64,000 nucleotides of DNA from Qipengyuania_B thermophila (lineage in GTDB: Bacteria > Pseudomonadota > Alphaproteobacteria > Sphingomonadales > Sphingomonadaceae), in the NCBI RefSeq assembly GCF_004153605.1, contig NZ_SDSI01000002.1:248001-312000 (forward strand), given 5' to 3'. The notes under the pieces are model-generated. The model was not told the origin of the DNA and made no database searches. It worked only from the letters and a program-made list of their open reading frames with translations. Each line of letters begins with the position of its first letter. Position 1 is the first letter of the stretch. Shown here one piece after another: positions 25,270 through 33,808 of the stretch. The position numbers and the translations under genes are program-made.

Positions 25270-27054
25270 ATGATCGACTCACCTCCATCGCCGGCGGCCG
25301 ACGACACCCTGCCGTGGAGCGCGAGCGTCGGACCAGCCGAGGGGGGCGGGCAGACGGGCGATCAGCCCGCGATGTTCGACGATCTGGCTGCGCCAGCCCC
25401 TGGCAGGACGGGGGAGGAGTCGACCGGGGAGGCGGGCACGGGCGCCTCACCCTACCGGGTGCTTGCGCGCAAGTACCGTCCGCAGACCTTCGCGGCGCTG
25501 ATCGGACAGGACGCCATGGTGCGGACCCTAGGAAACGCCATCCGGCGCAACCGGCTGGCCCATGCCTTTCTGATGACCGGGGTGCGCGGCGTGGGCAAGA
25601 CCACCACCGCGCGGCTCATCGCGAAGGCGTTGAACTGCATCGGTCCCGACGGTCAGGGCGGCCCCACGATCGATCCGTGCGGCCGGTGCGAGCCGTGCAC
25701 CGCCATCGCTGCCGGAAGGCACATCGACGTCATCGAGATGGACGCGGCAAGCCACACCGGCATCGACGACGTGCGCGAGATCATCGAGGCGGTCCGGTAT
25801 GCCGCCGTCTCCGCACGCTACAAGATGTACATCATCGACGAGGCGCACATGCTCTCGAAGCAGGCGTGGAACGGCCTGCTGAAGACGCTCGAAGAGCCGC
25901 CGGCGCACGTCAAGTTCCTGTTCGCCACGACGGAGGTCGACAAGGTGCCGGTCACCGTCCTGTCGCGGACGCAGCGGTTCGATCTGCGCCGCATCCCTGC
26001 CGCGATGCTCGCCGACCACTACGCGTCCGTCTGCGCCAGCGAAGGCGTCGAGGCCGAGCGCGAGGCGCTGGACCTCATCGCCGCCGCGGCGGAAGGATCG
26101 GTGCGCGACGGGCTGTCGATGCTCGACCAGGCGATCGCGCACGTCGACGCCGACGAGAGCGCGTCGGTCACCGCGGCGCAGGTGCGGGCCATGCTGGGGC
26201 TCGCCGACAGGGCAGCCGTGTGGCGGATCGTCGACGCCATCATCGGAGGAGATCAGGCGCGGCTGCTGCGCGAGATCGACGAGCAATACGCGCTTGGCGT
26301 GGAGCCGGCCGCCATCCTGCGTGCGATGCTCGAGGCCGTGCACGCCCTCACGGTGGAGCAGATCGGCGGCACGGGCAAGGACGCGGGCGCGCTGGTGTAC
26401 GCGCCGCCGCCCGGAATGGCGGGACGGCTCGCGGCGGGGCGTTTGCACCGCCTTTGGCAACTGGTGCTCAAGGGCTATGAGGAGGTGCGCAGCGCCCCCG
26501 ACGGCTTCATCGCCGCGCGCATGGCGCTGCTGCGCGTGCTCTATGCCGCAGATCTCCCCGATCCGGGTGAACTGGCCCGGCGGATGCACGCGCCGCCCTC
26601 TGCCCGCAGTGACGAGCCGCGCACTGAACAGCCGGAACCGGCGGAGCAGACATCTGCCTCGCTGTCCTGGTCCTCGCTTGTCGAGCAGGTCGAGAATGCG
26701 GGCGAGATGCATGCGGCCAGCGTGATGCGGCTTCAGGTGCGGGTCGTCTGGCTCGAGCCGCGCCTGCTCGTGTTCAGTCGGGGCGACGAGTTTCGCGACC
26801 CGATCGACAGGCTCCTGCGCGACGCGCTGTTCCGCGCGACGGGCGAGCGCTGGCAGGTCACGGAAGAGCGCGGCGCGGTGGCGAGCGAGCCGTCCCTTGC
26901 GGAAGCGCAGGCCCTCACGCGCGAGCATGAACGGCGCGCGCTTCTCGAGGATCCGGTCGTGCGCACGGCATTCGCCCTGTTTCCCGGCGCGCAACTGGTC
27001 GAGGACCGGGCGGTTGCCTCAGAGATGGACGAAAAAAGGAGCGTGACGGCATGA
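25270..27054 (+). CDS. dnaX: DNA polymerase III subunits gamma and tau
   Basis: A 594-residue clamp-loader ATPase. About 60 variable N-terminal residues precede YRVLARKYRPQTFAALIGQDAMVRTL. Walker A is GVRGVGKTTTARLIAKALNC, and the zinc site includes PCGRCEPC. Walker B region is YKMYIIDEAHMLSKQAWNGLLKTLEEPP and sensor 1 FATTEVDKVP. Arginine finger region SRTQRFDLRRI is intact. The tau-specific C-terminal part is about 150 residues. The stop overlaps ybaB by 4 bases (ATGA). No convincing slippery heptamer with a strong downstream stem was noticed, so gamma production is undecided. Confidence 0.96.
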   Translation: MIDSPPSPAADDTLPWSASVGPAEGGGQTGDQPAMFDDLAAPAPGRTGEESTGEAGTGASPYRVLARKYRPQTFAALIGQDAMVRTLGNAIRRNRLAHAFLMTGVRGVGKTTTARLIAKALNCIGPDGQGGPTIDPCGRCEPCTAIAAGRHIDVIEMDAASHTGIDDVREIIEAVRYAAVSARYKMYIIDEAHMLSKQAWNGLLKTLEEPPAHVKFLFATTEVDKVPVTVLSRTQRFDLRRIPAAMLADHYASVCASEGVEAEREALDLIAAAAEGSVRDGLSMLDQAIAHVDADESASVTAAQVRAMLGLADRAAVWRIVDAIIGGDQARLLREIDEQYALGVEPAAILRAMLEAVHALTVEQIGGTGKDAGALVYAPPPGMAGRLAAGRLHRLWQLVLKGYEEVRSAPDGFIAARMALLRVLYAADLPDPGELARRMHAPPSARSDEPRTEQPEPAEQTSASLSWSSLVEQVENAGEMHAASVMRLQVRVVWLEPRLLVFSRGDEFRDPIDRLLRDALFRATGERWQVTEERGAVASEPSLAEAQALTREHERRALLEDPVVRTAFALFPGAQLVEDRAVASEMDEKRSVTA

Positions 27055-27392
27055 AATCGATGGAGGAAATGATGGCGGCGGCGCAAAAGGCCGCCGAAAC
27101 CATCCAGACGCAGATGGCTGACATGCAGGGCCGCCTGGATGCTCTGGAAGTCGAGGGCGCGAGCGGTGGCGGGCTGGTGCGGGTGCGGGCCTCGGCGCGT
27201 GGCCGGATCCTTGGCGTCACGATCGACGACAGCCTGCTGAAGCCGGAAGAGAAGCAGATGCTCGAGGATCTCGTCGCCGCAGCGATCAACGATGCGCGCG
27301 AGCGCGCCGACCGCGTTTCGGGCGAGGAACTGCAGAAACTGCAAAGCGGCATGGGTCTGCCACCCGGATTCAACCTGCCGGGCCTCGGATAG
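27051..27392 (+). CDS. YbaB/EbfC nucleoid-associated protein
   Basis: A 113-residue dimeric DNA-binding protein. The N-terminal helical part (MEEMMAAAQKAAETIQTQMADMQGRLDALEVEGASGGGLVRVRASARGRILGVTIDDSLL) and the C-terminal KLQSGMGLPPGF are family standard. It is translationally coupled to dnaX. In many bacteria recR comes next; here it does not. Confidence 0.95.
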   Translation: MKSMEEMMAAAQKAAETIQTQMADMQGRLDALEVEGASGGGLVRVRASARGRILGVTIDDSLLKPEEKQMLEDLVAAAINDARERADRVSGEELQKLQSGMGLPPGFNLPGLG

Positions 27393-27400
27393 GCGAACCT

Positions 27401-28615
27401 GTGGGCGCCGCGACAGGCGTGCGGCAGGTCCTCGCGACCCGGCTGCCGCCGTTGTTCGGCAAGCTGCAGGCCGCGGGCGTCCTCCCCTCGCCGTTCAGGC
27501 CGGGCGCGCACATCGCTTTCGCGGACGCCGCGCGCCATGCCCGCGTGCGGGAGGTCGGGTCTCACCGTCCGCCCGCGCCGCTTGCATCCTTTGTGCGGGC
27601 GGCGCCCGACCTGCGCTCGCTGGCGACGCTGGCACTGTTTGCGGACGCGGATCAGCGTTTTGCCGAGCCGGTGCGGTTCGGCATCATCGAGGCCGAGGCA
27701 GCACGGGTGTGGACACGCTTCGGCGTCCACGATGCGAAGGCCGGCAGCTTTGCCGACGTGTATTGTTCGATCGAGGCGCTCGCCAATCCCAAATACGAGG
27801 TGCCGCGTCTGCTGCTCCCGCTGGTGCCGCCCCGCCGGCACGTTCCGCGCGCCGTGTTCCTCGGCATGGCGTGGTGGCACAACCACTATCATTGGCTGAT
27901 CGATATTCTGCCCCGGCTCCGCCTGGTGCAGGAACAGCTCGGCGAGGGGATCCCGCTGCTGGTTCCGCCGAACCTGCGCCGTGCGCAACGCGAGGCTCTC
28001 GACGCCGTGCTCGCGGTGCTGGGCTGCGCGGATGCGGCGGTGCTGACACCGGACGGCAGTGTCCTGCTTGCCGACACGCTGATCATGCCGACGCGCATGG
28101 CGCACACGCTCGACATGGGTCCGGCGCAGATCGATGTCCTGCGCGCGGCCTTGCTGCCGAACAGTGGAGGGCCTTCGGGTCGCCGGCTCTACATCTCGCG
28201 CCGGGACGCCGCCATCCGCCGCATCGTGAACGAGGAGGAACTGTTCAGCCACCTCGTCCCGCTCGGCTTCGAACTGACGACGCTGAGCGGCCTCACGATG
28301 CGGCAGCAGGCCATGCTCTTCGCGGAGGCGGAGATTGTCGTGGGCCACCACGGCGCCGGCCTCGCCAACACCCTGTTCTGCCCGAGAGGCGGGGTGTTTG
28401 TTGAAGTGTTCCAGGAGAACCATTTCACCTCGTGCTTCGCGCGCATCGCCCAGCTGCGCGGTCTTCGCTACGGCTTCGTCACAGGCGAGCAGAGGGGGCA
28501 GGACACGGTGGTAAATGCGGCGCTGGTGACGCGCCTGATCGCGGATCTTCTGGCCGCGGATGGTCAGGATGGTCCCGGCGCAGGGAACGGTTCGGACGCC
28601 TCTGCACTACCATGA
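27401..28615 (+). CDS. Glycosyltransferase family 61 (DUF563) protein
   Basis: A 404-residue protein with a GTG start 8 bp after ybaB. The DUF563/GT61 core includes AWWHNHYHWLIDILPRLRLVQE, YISRRDAAIRRIVNEEEL, LGFELTTLSGLTMRQQAMLFAEAEIVVGHHGAGLANTLFCPRGG and VFVEVFQ. The family transfers xylose, GlcNAc or related sugars in eukaryotes; bacterial members are usually placed in polysaccharide synthesis. No other glycan gene is adjacent, so acceptor and donor are unknown. Its stop overlaps the next start (ATGA). Confidence 0.85.
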   Translation: MGAATGVRQVLATRLPPLFGKLQAAGVLPSPFRPGAHIAFADAARHARVREVGSHRPPAPLASFVRAAPDLRSLATLALFADADQRFAEPVRFGIIEAEAARVWTRFGVHDAKAGSFADVYCSIEALANPKYEVPRLLLPLVPPRRHVPRAVFLGMAWWHNHYHWLIDILPRLRLVQEQLGEGIPLLVPPNLRRAQREALDAVLAVLGCADAAVLTPDGSVLLADTLIMPTRMAHTLDMGPAQIDVLRAALLPNSGGPSGRRLYISRRDAAIRRIVNEEELFSHLVPLGFELTTLSGLTMRQQAMLFAEAEIVVGHHGAGLANTLFCPRGGVFVEVFQENHFTSCFARIAQLRGLRYGFVTGEQRGQDTVVNAALVTRLIADLLAADGQDGPGAGNGSDASALP

Positions 28616-29709
28616 GCATGGCGGCCATGCGGGAGCCGTCTTGCCAGGATGAAACGTTTCCGATGCCCAGCACAGCCGTGCCACCCCAGTCCACCACGTC
28701 ATCAGCCGATCGCGGCCGCTCGGCAGGGTCGCCGTGGCAGATCCCGTGGTCGGGGTGGAAGGAGATCCTGAAACGCACCTACAAGGAGATCGGAGAGGAC
28801 CGGGTTTCGCTGGTGGCTGCGGGTGTGGCGTTCTACGCGCTGCTGGCTCTTTTCCCGGCGCTCACCTCGCTGCTCTCGGTGGCGGGCCTGATCCTCGATC
28901 CGTTGCGGGTCGTCGATCAGCTCGCCGAGTGGACGGCAAACCTCCCCGAAGCGGCGGCTCAGATCATCCAGAGCCAGGGGGCGAGCGTTGCGAGCGGCGC
29001 CGACGGTGCGCTCAGCCTGGCGGCGCTCGCCGGTCTCGCTCTTGCGCTGTACGGAGCCGCAAAGGGGACCAAGACGCTGATGGAGGGGATGAACATCGCC
29101 TATGACGAGGACGAGAAGCGGGGATTTCTCGTGCTCAACATCGTGGCGCTCGGCCTGACGGCGCTCATGGTGGTGGCGGTGCTGCTCGCGGCAGGTCTGG
29201 GCATCGTGGTTCCGCTCGTCGTCGATGGTCTGGGTCTGCCCCCTGTTCTTGCCACGGTGCTGAACCTCCTGCGCTGGGTGGTGCTGGCGGCGATCGCCGT
29301 GCTTGGCCTGTCGCTGCTCTACCGCTTCGGCCCTTCGCGCGAGAACGCCAAGTGGCGCTGGATCACGCCGGGCTCGGCCATCGCCGTGGCCCTGTGGGTG
29401 GTCGGCACGGGACTGTTCAGCATCTATGTGCAGAACTTCGGCAACTACAACGAAACCTACGGAGCCTTGGGCGGGGTCATCATCCTGCTCACATGGCTCT
29501 GGCTGTCGGCCTTCATCGTCCTGCTCGGCGCGGAGCTCAACTCGGAGATCGAGCACCAGACCATGCGCGACACGACCACGGGACCGGAGGAGCCCATGGG
29601 CGAGCGCGGCGCGGTGAAGGCGGATTCCGTTGCCGCCGGCGACGAGCCGCAGGACGGCGCCGACCATCCTCTCCAGACCCAGGGGAAACACCGCGCGCGC
29701 GGGCATTGA
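28612..29709 (+). CDS. YihY/virulence-factor-BrkB family inner-membrane protein
   Basis: A 365-residue polytopic membrane protein. Conserved BrkB blocks are ILKRTYKEIGEDRVSLVAAGVAFYALLALFPALTSLLS, ALYGAAKGTKTLMEGMNIAYDEDEKRGF, WRWITPGSAIAVALWVVGTGLFSIYVQNFGNYNETYGALGGVIILLTWLWLSAFIVLLGAELNSEIEHQ. About six TM helices are predicted by eye. The start is the ATG overlapping the GT61 stop; other in-frame ATGs follow at 28618, 28627 and 28663. The polar C-terminal tail is cytoplasmic. Function of the family is unsettled. Confidence 0.9.
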   Translation: MSMAAMREPSCQDETFPMPSTAVPPQSTTSSADRGRSAGSPWQIPWSGWKEILKRTYKEIGEDRVSLVAAGVAFYALLALFPALTSLLSVAGLILDPLRVVDQLAEWTANLPEAAAQIIQSQGASVASGADGALSLAALAGLALALYGAAKGTKTLMEGMNIAYDEDEKRGFLVLNIVALGLTALMVVAVLLAAGLGIVVPLVVDGLGLPPVLATVLNLLRWVVLAAIAVLGLSLLYRFGPSRENAKWRWITPGSAIAVALWVVGTGLFSIYVQNFGNYNETYGALGGVIILLTWLWLSAFIVLLGAELNSEIEHQTMRDTTTGPEEPMGERGAVKADSVAAGDEPQDGADHPLQTQGKHRARGH

Positions 29710-29720
29710 CGCGCGCGCGG
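29691..29720. terminator. Alternating GC hairpin enclosing the BrkB-family stop codon
   Basis: Perfect 11-bp arms (CCGCGCGCGCG and its complement) flank an 8-base loop that contains the TGA stop at 29707-29709. There is no T-tract. It could end the ybaB-GT61-BrkB transcript or slow ribosomes at the stop. The alternating CG tract could also adopt Z-DNA; that is speculative. Confidence 0.4.
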
Positions 29721-29832
29721 CCAAGGTTTCGAGCAGGCGAACGCGCTCGCCCAGGTGCGGTTGCGCGTGCCGGCGCCAGCTACCATATGGCTGTCTCGAC
29801 GGTATCTTCTTTGCCTGGATCTCTGCCATTCC

Positions 29833-32223
29833 ATGACCACGCTCACCTTGCCCCTGCTCCCCTTGCGCGACATTGTCGTGCTGCCGGGAATGACCGTCCC
29901 GATTTTCGTGGGACGTCCGCGCTCGGTGCTGGCGCTCGAAGCGGCCATGCAGATGGAGCGCGACGTGTTTCTGCTGACGCAGACGGATGCCGCGTGCGAG
30001 GAGCCGCAGGCCGCCGACCTGTACGAGATCGGCACGGTGGCGCAGGTGCTCCAGCTGCTCAAGCTGCCGGATGGCACGGTGCGGGTGATGATCGAATCGA
30101 AGCAGCGGGCGCGTCTCGCCGCGCTGAGCACCGAGGGCGACTTCGCCATGGCCGAGGTGGAGCTGCGCGAGGACAGCACCGTGTCCGGCAGCCAGGTCAC
30201 CGCCATGATGCGGCAGGTGGTGGAGCAGTTTGCCGAATATGCCAAGCTGAACAAGAAACTCGCCGACGGCGCCGGAGAGGGACTGTCGGACATCGACGAT
30301 GCCGGTGAGCTGGCCGACACGCTCGCCGGGTTGCTGACGGTCAAGGTGTCGGACAAGCAGGCGCTGCTGACCGAGAGCGACCCGCTGAAGCGGCTGGAGA
30401 TGCTGCTGACGCTGATGGACGGAGAGATGTCCGTCCTTCAGGTGGAGCGCAAGATCCGCGGGCGCGTCAAGCGGCAGATGGAGAAGACGCAGCGCGAATA
30501 CTACCTCAACGAACAGCTCAAGGCGATCCAGTCGGAGCTGGGCGGAGAGGGTTCTGACGGTGACGAGCTTGGCAAGCTTGCCGACCAGGTCGCCAAGACG
30601 AAGCTTTCCAAGGAGGCGCGCGAGAAAGCGACGGCCGAACTGAAGAAGCTGCGCGCGATGCAGCCGATGAGCGCCGAAGCCACGGTGATCCGCAACTATC
30701 TCGATGTGCTGCTTGGCCTCCCCTGGGGCAAGCGCAGCAAGGTCAAGAAGGACATCGCGGCGGCGCAGGCCGTGCTCGACGCCGACCATTTCGGGCTTGA
30801 GAAGGTCAAGGACCGGATCATCGAATATCTGGCGGTGCAGGCGCGCACCAACAAGCTCAAGGGGCCGATCCTGTGCCTTGTCGGACCGCCGGGTGTGGGC
30901 AAGACCAGCCTTGGCATGTCCATCGCCAAGGCGACAGGGCGCGAGTTCGTGCGCCAGTCGCTGGGCGGGGTGCGCGACGAGGCGGAGATCCGGGGACACC
31001 GGCGCACCTACATCGGCTCGTTGCCGGGCAAGATTGTCACCAATCTGCGCAAAGCCGGCACGAGCAATCCGCTGTTCCTGCTCGACGAGATCGACAAGCT
31101 GGGGCAGGACTTTCGCGGTGATCCCGCTTCGGCGCTGCTCGAGGTGCTGGACCCTGAACAGAACACACGCTTTCAGGACCACTACCTCGAGATCGACCTC
31201 GATCTGAGCGAGATCATGTTCGTGACCACCGCGAACTCGCTCAACCTGCCGCAACCGCTTCTCGACCGGATGGAGATCATCAGGCTCGAAGGCTACACCG
31301 AAGACGAGAAGGTCGAAATCGCCCGGCGTCATCTGCTGCCCAAGCAGATTGCCCTGCATGGCCTCAAGCCGGGCGAGTTCGCGGTCAGCGAGGATGCCCT
31401 GCGCGATCTCATCCGCTTCTACACGCGGGAGGCCGGTGTCCGTACCCTTGAGCGCGAGATTGCCCGTCTGGCACGCAAGAGCCTGCGGCAGATCCTCGAG
31501 GGCAAGACGAAGAGCGTGACCATCGAACCCGGCAACCTCGCCACGTTCTCCGGCGTGCGCAAATACCGCCACGGACTGAGCGAAAAGGAGCCGGAGGTCG
31601 GTGCGGTCACCGGGCTTGCCTGGACCGAAGTCGGCGGCGACCTGCTGACGATCGAGAGCGTCACCACGCACGGCAAGGGCGAGATCAAGACGACCGGCAA
31701 GCTGGGCGAGGTGATGAACGAGAGCATCGCCGCCGCCTTCAGCTTCGTGAAGGCACGTGCGCCCGCCTACGGCATCAAGCCGTCGCTGTTCGCCCGGCGC
31801 AACGTGCACATCCACCTTCCCGAGGGTGCCGTGCCAAAGGACGGGCCGAGCGCGGGCATCGGCATGGTCACAGCGATGATCTCCACGCTGAGCGGCATTG
31901 CCGTGCGCCCGGACGTGGCCATGACGGGCGAGGTGACGCTGCGGGGGCGGGTGCTCCCCATCGGCGGACTCAAGGAGAAGCTGCTCGCGGCCCTGCGCGG
32001 CGGGATCACGACCGTGATCATTCCGCAGGAGAACGAGAAAGATCTCGACGAGATTCCCGCCACTGTTCGCGAAGGCCTGCAGATCATCCCGGTCAGCCAT
32101 GTCGACGAAGTGCTGGCGATCGCCCTTGTCAGTCCGCCGCAGCCGATCGACTGGAGCGAAGAGGACGATTTCGCCACCCAGCCGCTGTTCGCCGCATCGG
32201 ACGAACTGCGCACCGCCCACTGA
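29833..32223 (+). CDS. lon: ATP-dependent Lon protease
   Basis: A 796-residue LonA protease that degrades misfolded and regulatory proteins. The N-terminal substrate-binding domain begins LPLLPLRDIVVLPGMTVPIFVGRP. The AAA+ module has Walker A GPPGVGKTSL (near residue 352), LGGVRDEAEIRGHRRTYIGS and Walker B FLLDEIDKLG. The protease domain has catalytic Ser in PKDGPSAGI (near 674) and Lys in GGLKEKLLAAL (near 717). The start at the ATG in 29833 gives the normal N-terminus. A terminator and then the HU gene follow, the classic lon-hup order. Confidence 0.98.
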   Translation: MTTLTLPLLPLRDIVVLPGMTVPIFVGRPRSVLALEAAMQMERDVFLLTQTDAACEEPQAADLYEIGTVAQVLQLLKLPDGTVRVMIESKQRARLAALSTEGDFAMAEVELREDSTVSGSQVTAMMRQVVEQFAEYAKLNKKLADGAGEGLSDIDDAGELADTLAGLLTVKVSDKQALLTESDPLKRLEMLLTLMDGEMSVLQVERKIRGRVKRQMEKTQREYYLNEQLKAIQSELGGEGSDGDELGKLADQVAKTKLSKEAREKATAELKKLRAMQPMSAEATVIRNYLDVLLGLPWGKRSKVKKDIAAAQAVLDADHFGLEKVKDRIIEYLAVQARTNKLKGPILCLVGPPGVGKTSLGMSIAKATGREFVRQSLGGVRDEAEIRGHRRTYIGSLPGKIVTNLRKAGTSNPLFLLDEIDKLGQDFRGDPASALLEVLDPEQNTRFQDHYLEIDLDLSEIMFVTTANSLNLPQPLLDRMEIIRLEGYTEDEKVEIARRHLLPKQIALHGLKPGEFAVSEDALRDLIRFYTREAGVRTLEREIARLARKSLRQILEGKTKSVTIEPGNLATFSGVRKYRHGLSEKEPEVGAVTGLAWTEVGGDLLTIESVTTHGKGEIKTTGKLGEVMNESIAAAFSFVKARAPAYGIKPSLFARRNVHIHLPEGAVPKDGPSAGIGMVTAMISTLSGIAVRPDVAMTGEVTLRGRVLPIGGLKEKLLAALRGGITTVIIPQENEKDLDEIPATVREGLQIIPVSHVDEVLAIALVSPPQPIDWSEEDDFATQPLFAASDELRTAH

Positions 32224-32248
32224 GCGCGCGCGCCCGTCGGGAGGATGA

Positions 32249-32280
32249 CGGGCCGCAAGCCCTTGCTCGCCCGCTTTTTT
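32249..32280 (+). terminator. Intrinsic terminator after lon
   Basis: A compound stem, CGGGC with GCCCG outside and GCAAG with CTTGC inside, is followed directly by C and six T residues at 32275-32280. It begins 25 bp after the lon stop. This is the clearest rho-independent terminator in the window and separates lon from the HU gene, whose likely -35 element TTGACA is at 32284-32289. Confidence 0.8.
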
Positions 32281-32351
32281 GCTTTGACAGCGCTTCCTCG
32301 TTGTGGAGAGTGCGACCCCGTCGCAAATGGCGCATCTGGAGGGGGAAACGA

Positions 32352-32624
32352 GTGAACAAGAACGAGCTGATCGCGGCTGTGGCGGCAACGTCCGGGCTGT
32401 CGCGTTCCGATGCAACGAATGCGGTGGAGGCGACTTTCGGCGCCATCCAGAAGGCGCTTGTCGATGGCGAGGACGTCCGGCTGGTCGGGTTCGGCACGTT
32501 CACTGTCGCCCGGCGCAAGGCGTCCACGGGCCGCAATCCCCAGACTGGTCAGCCGATGGAGATCAAGGCTTCGAACCAGCCCAAGTTCAAGCCCGGCCGC
32601 AATCTCAAGGACGCGATCAACTGA
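32352..32624 (+). CDS. HU-family DNA-binding protein
   Basis: 90 residues with a GTG start at 32352 behind GGAGGGGG. The sequence VNKNELIAAVAATSGLSRSDATNAVEATFGAIQKALVDGEDVRLVGFGTFTVARRKASTGRNPQTGQPMEI contains the HU dimer core and the GRNPQTG arm tip with the DNA-intercalating proline. It compacts and bends chromosomal DNA. A TTGACA at 32284 is a candidate -35, but no good -10 was found at 16-18 bp spacing. Lon is a known protease of HU, and lon-hup adjacency is conserved. Confidence 0.96.
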   Translation: MNKNELIAAVAATSGLSRSDATNAVEATFGAIQKALVDGEDVRLVGFGTFTVARRKASTGRNPQTGQPMEIKASNQPKFKPGRNLKDAIN

Positions 32625-32647
32625 TTTTCCCGCGGGCGGCGCACCGT

Positions 32648-33490
32648 TCAGACCGGATCGGCGCCGCCTGCCGCATTTGACCGGCCTCGCGCGTTTCGCT
32701 GTGCGACCTCGTAAAGGGCGATCGCGGCCGCGTTGGAGATGTTGAGACTTTCGACAGCGCGGCGGATCGGCAGGCGGGCGAGCACGTCGCAATGCGCAGC
32801 AACGTTGTGGCGCAGCCCTTCGCCCTCGGCGCCCAGCACGAGACAGACCGGCGCGGACGGGAGGACGTCGGCAAATTCGGACTCCGCTTCGCCGGCAAGG
32901 CCGATGCGCCACCAGCCAAGCTTCGCCACCTCGTCGAGGGCGCGGGCAAGGTTCACGACCCGGACCCAGGGCACGACTTCGAGGGCGCCGGACGCGCTCT
33001 TGGCGAGTGTGCCGCTTTCGGGCGGCGCGTGACGGTCCTGGGTCACGACCGCGGCGGCGCCGAACGCGGCGGCGGACCGGAACACGGCGCCGACATTGTG
33101 CGGGTCCGTCACTTGGTCGAGAAAGACCAGCGGCCGTCCGTCAACCTGCTCCAGCACGTCGGACAAGAGCAGATCGGGCAGTGTGCCGCATTCCAGCACG
33201 AGCCCCTGGTGCGGCGCGTCGCGGGGGCCGTGGCGGGCAAGATCAGCGCCCTGCGCATATTCCAGCGCCAGACCCGCCGGCACCGCGTCAGCCAGACCGG
33301 CCGCCGCTTCGCGCGTCGCCCACAGCTTGTGGAGCGTGCGGCGGGGGTTGGCGAGAGCGGCTTCGACGGCGTGCCGCCCCCACAGCCTTACGGTGCCGGT
33401 CGCCGACCGTCCGCTTCCACGCCCGCCCCGCATCCGTCCGGCCCGGCCACGCAAGTTCGGGCGATGTTCGTCTGCGACCACGGCGTTCAT
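32648..33490 (-). CDS. rlmB: TrmH-family RNA 2'-O-methyltransferase (RlmB-like)
   Basis: A 280-residue SpoU/TrmH methyltransferase. The N-terminal substrate-binding domain (VRLWGRHAVEAALANPRRTLHKLWAT) is of the RlmB type, which methylates G2251 of 23S rRNA. The SAM knot motifs are FLDQVTDPHNVGAVFRSAAAFGA, CLVLGAEGEGLRHNV and ESLNISNAAAIALYEV. The ATG at 33490 has GGAAAGG immediately upstream; an in-frame ATG at 33529 is an alternative. It is convergent with the HU gene and divergent from tRNA-Tyr. Confidence 0.9.
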   Translation of the reverse strand: MNAVVADEHRPNLRGRAGRMRGGRGSGRSATGTVRLWGRHAVEAALANPRRTLHKLWATREAAAGLADAVPAGLALEYAQGADLARHGPRDAPHQGLVLECGTLPDLLLSDVLEQVDGRPLVFLDQVTDPHNVGAVFRSAAAFGAAAVVTQDRHAPPESGTLAKSASGALEVVPWVRVVNLARALDEVAKLGWWRIGLAGEAESEFADVLPSAPVCLVLGAEGEGLRHNVAAHCDVLARLPIRRAVESLNISNAAAIALYEVAQRNARGRSNAAGGADPV

Positions 33491-33646
33491 CCTTTCCGGC
33501 AAGCTGCGGCGTCCTGCCAGCCGGGGCATTGACAGGCAAGCAGCCCTTGTTCAAAGGCGCCTCTTCCGTCCGGCGGACCGGCGACATGCCGCGTGCCGCC
33601 GCGCAACGGGCGACCCGCATCGGTCGCGCAGGCGCGGAGATGACGG

Positions 33647-33732
33647 GGACAGGTGGCCGAGTGGTTAAAGGCAGCAGACTGTAAATCTGCCCGCGCAAGC
33701 GTACGCTGGTTCGAATCCAGCCCTGTCCACCA
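33647..33732 (+). tRNA. tRNA-Tyr (anticodon GTA)
   Basis: An 86-nt type II tRNA with a long variable arm. The acceptor is GGACAGG/CCTGTCC, the D-region GGCCGAGTGGTTAAAGGC, the anticodon loop CTGTAAA within stem GCAGA/TCTGC, the T-loop GGTTCGAATCC, discriminator A and encoded CCA. The GTA anticodon specifies tyrosine. Confidence 0.95.
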
Positions 33733-33808
33733 TCCGCCGCAGCGAGGTCGCGCCCGCCGCCGTCCGGGAGTTCTTGTGGCTCCCGAGTTCATTGGGTAAC
33801 GACCCCGC

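Noticed and set aside
25270..27054. Programmed frameshift in dnaX giving a short gamma form
   Set aside because: No clear A-rich slippery heptamer followed by a stable stem was seen in the expected middle region.
28702..32415. A 1237-codon open frame antisense to lon
   Set aside because: It lies opposite a clear Lon protease, is rich in Arg/His/Asp/Gly with no recognisable domain, and is explained by third-position GC bias on the coding strand.
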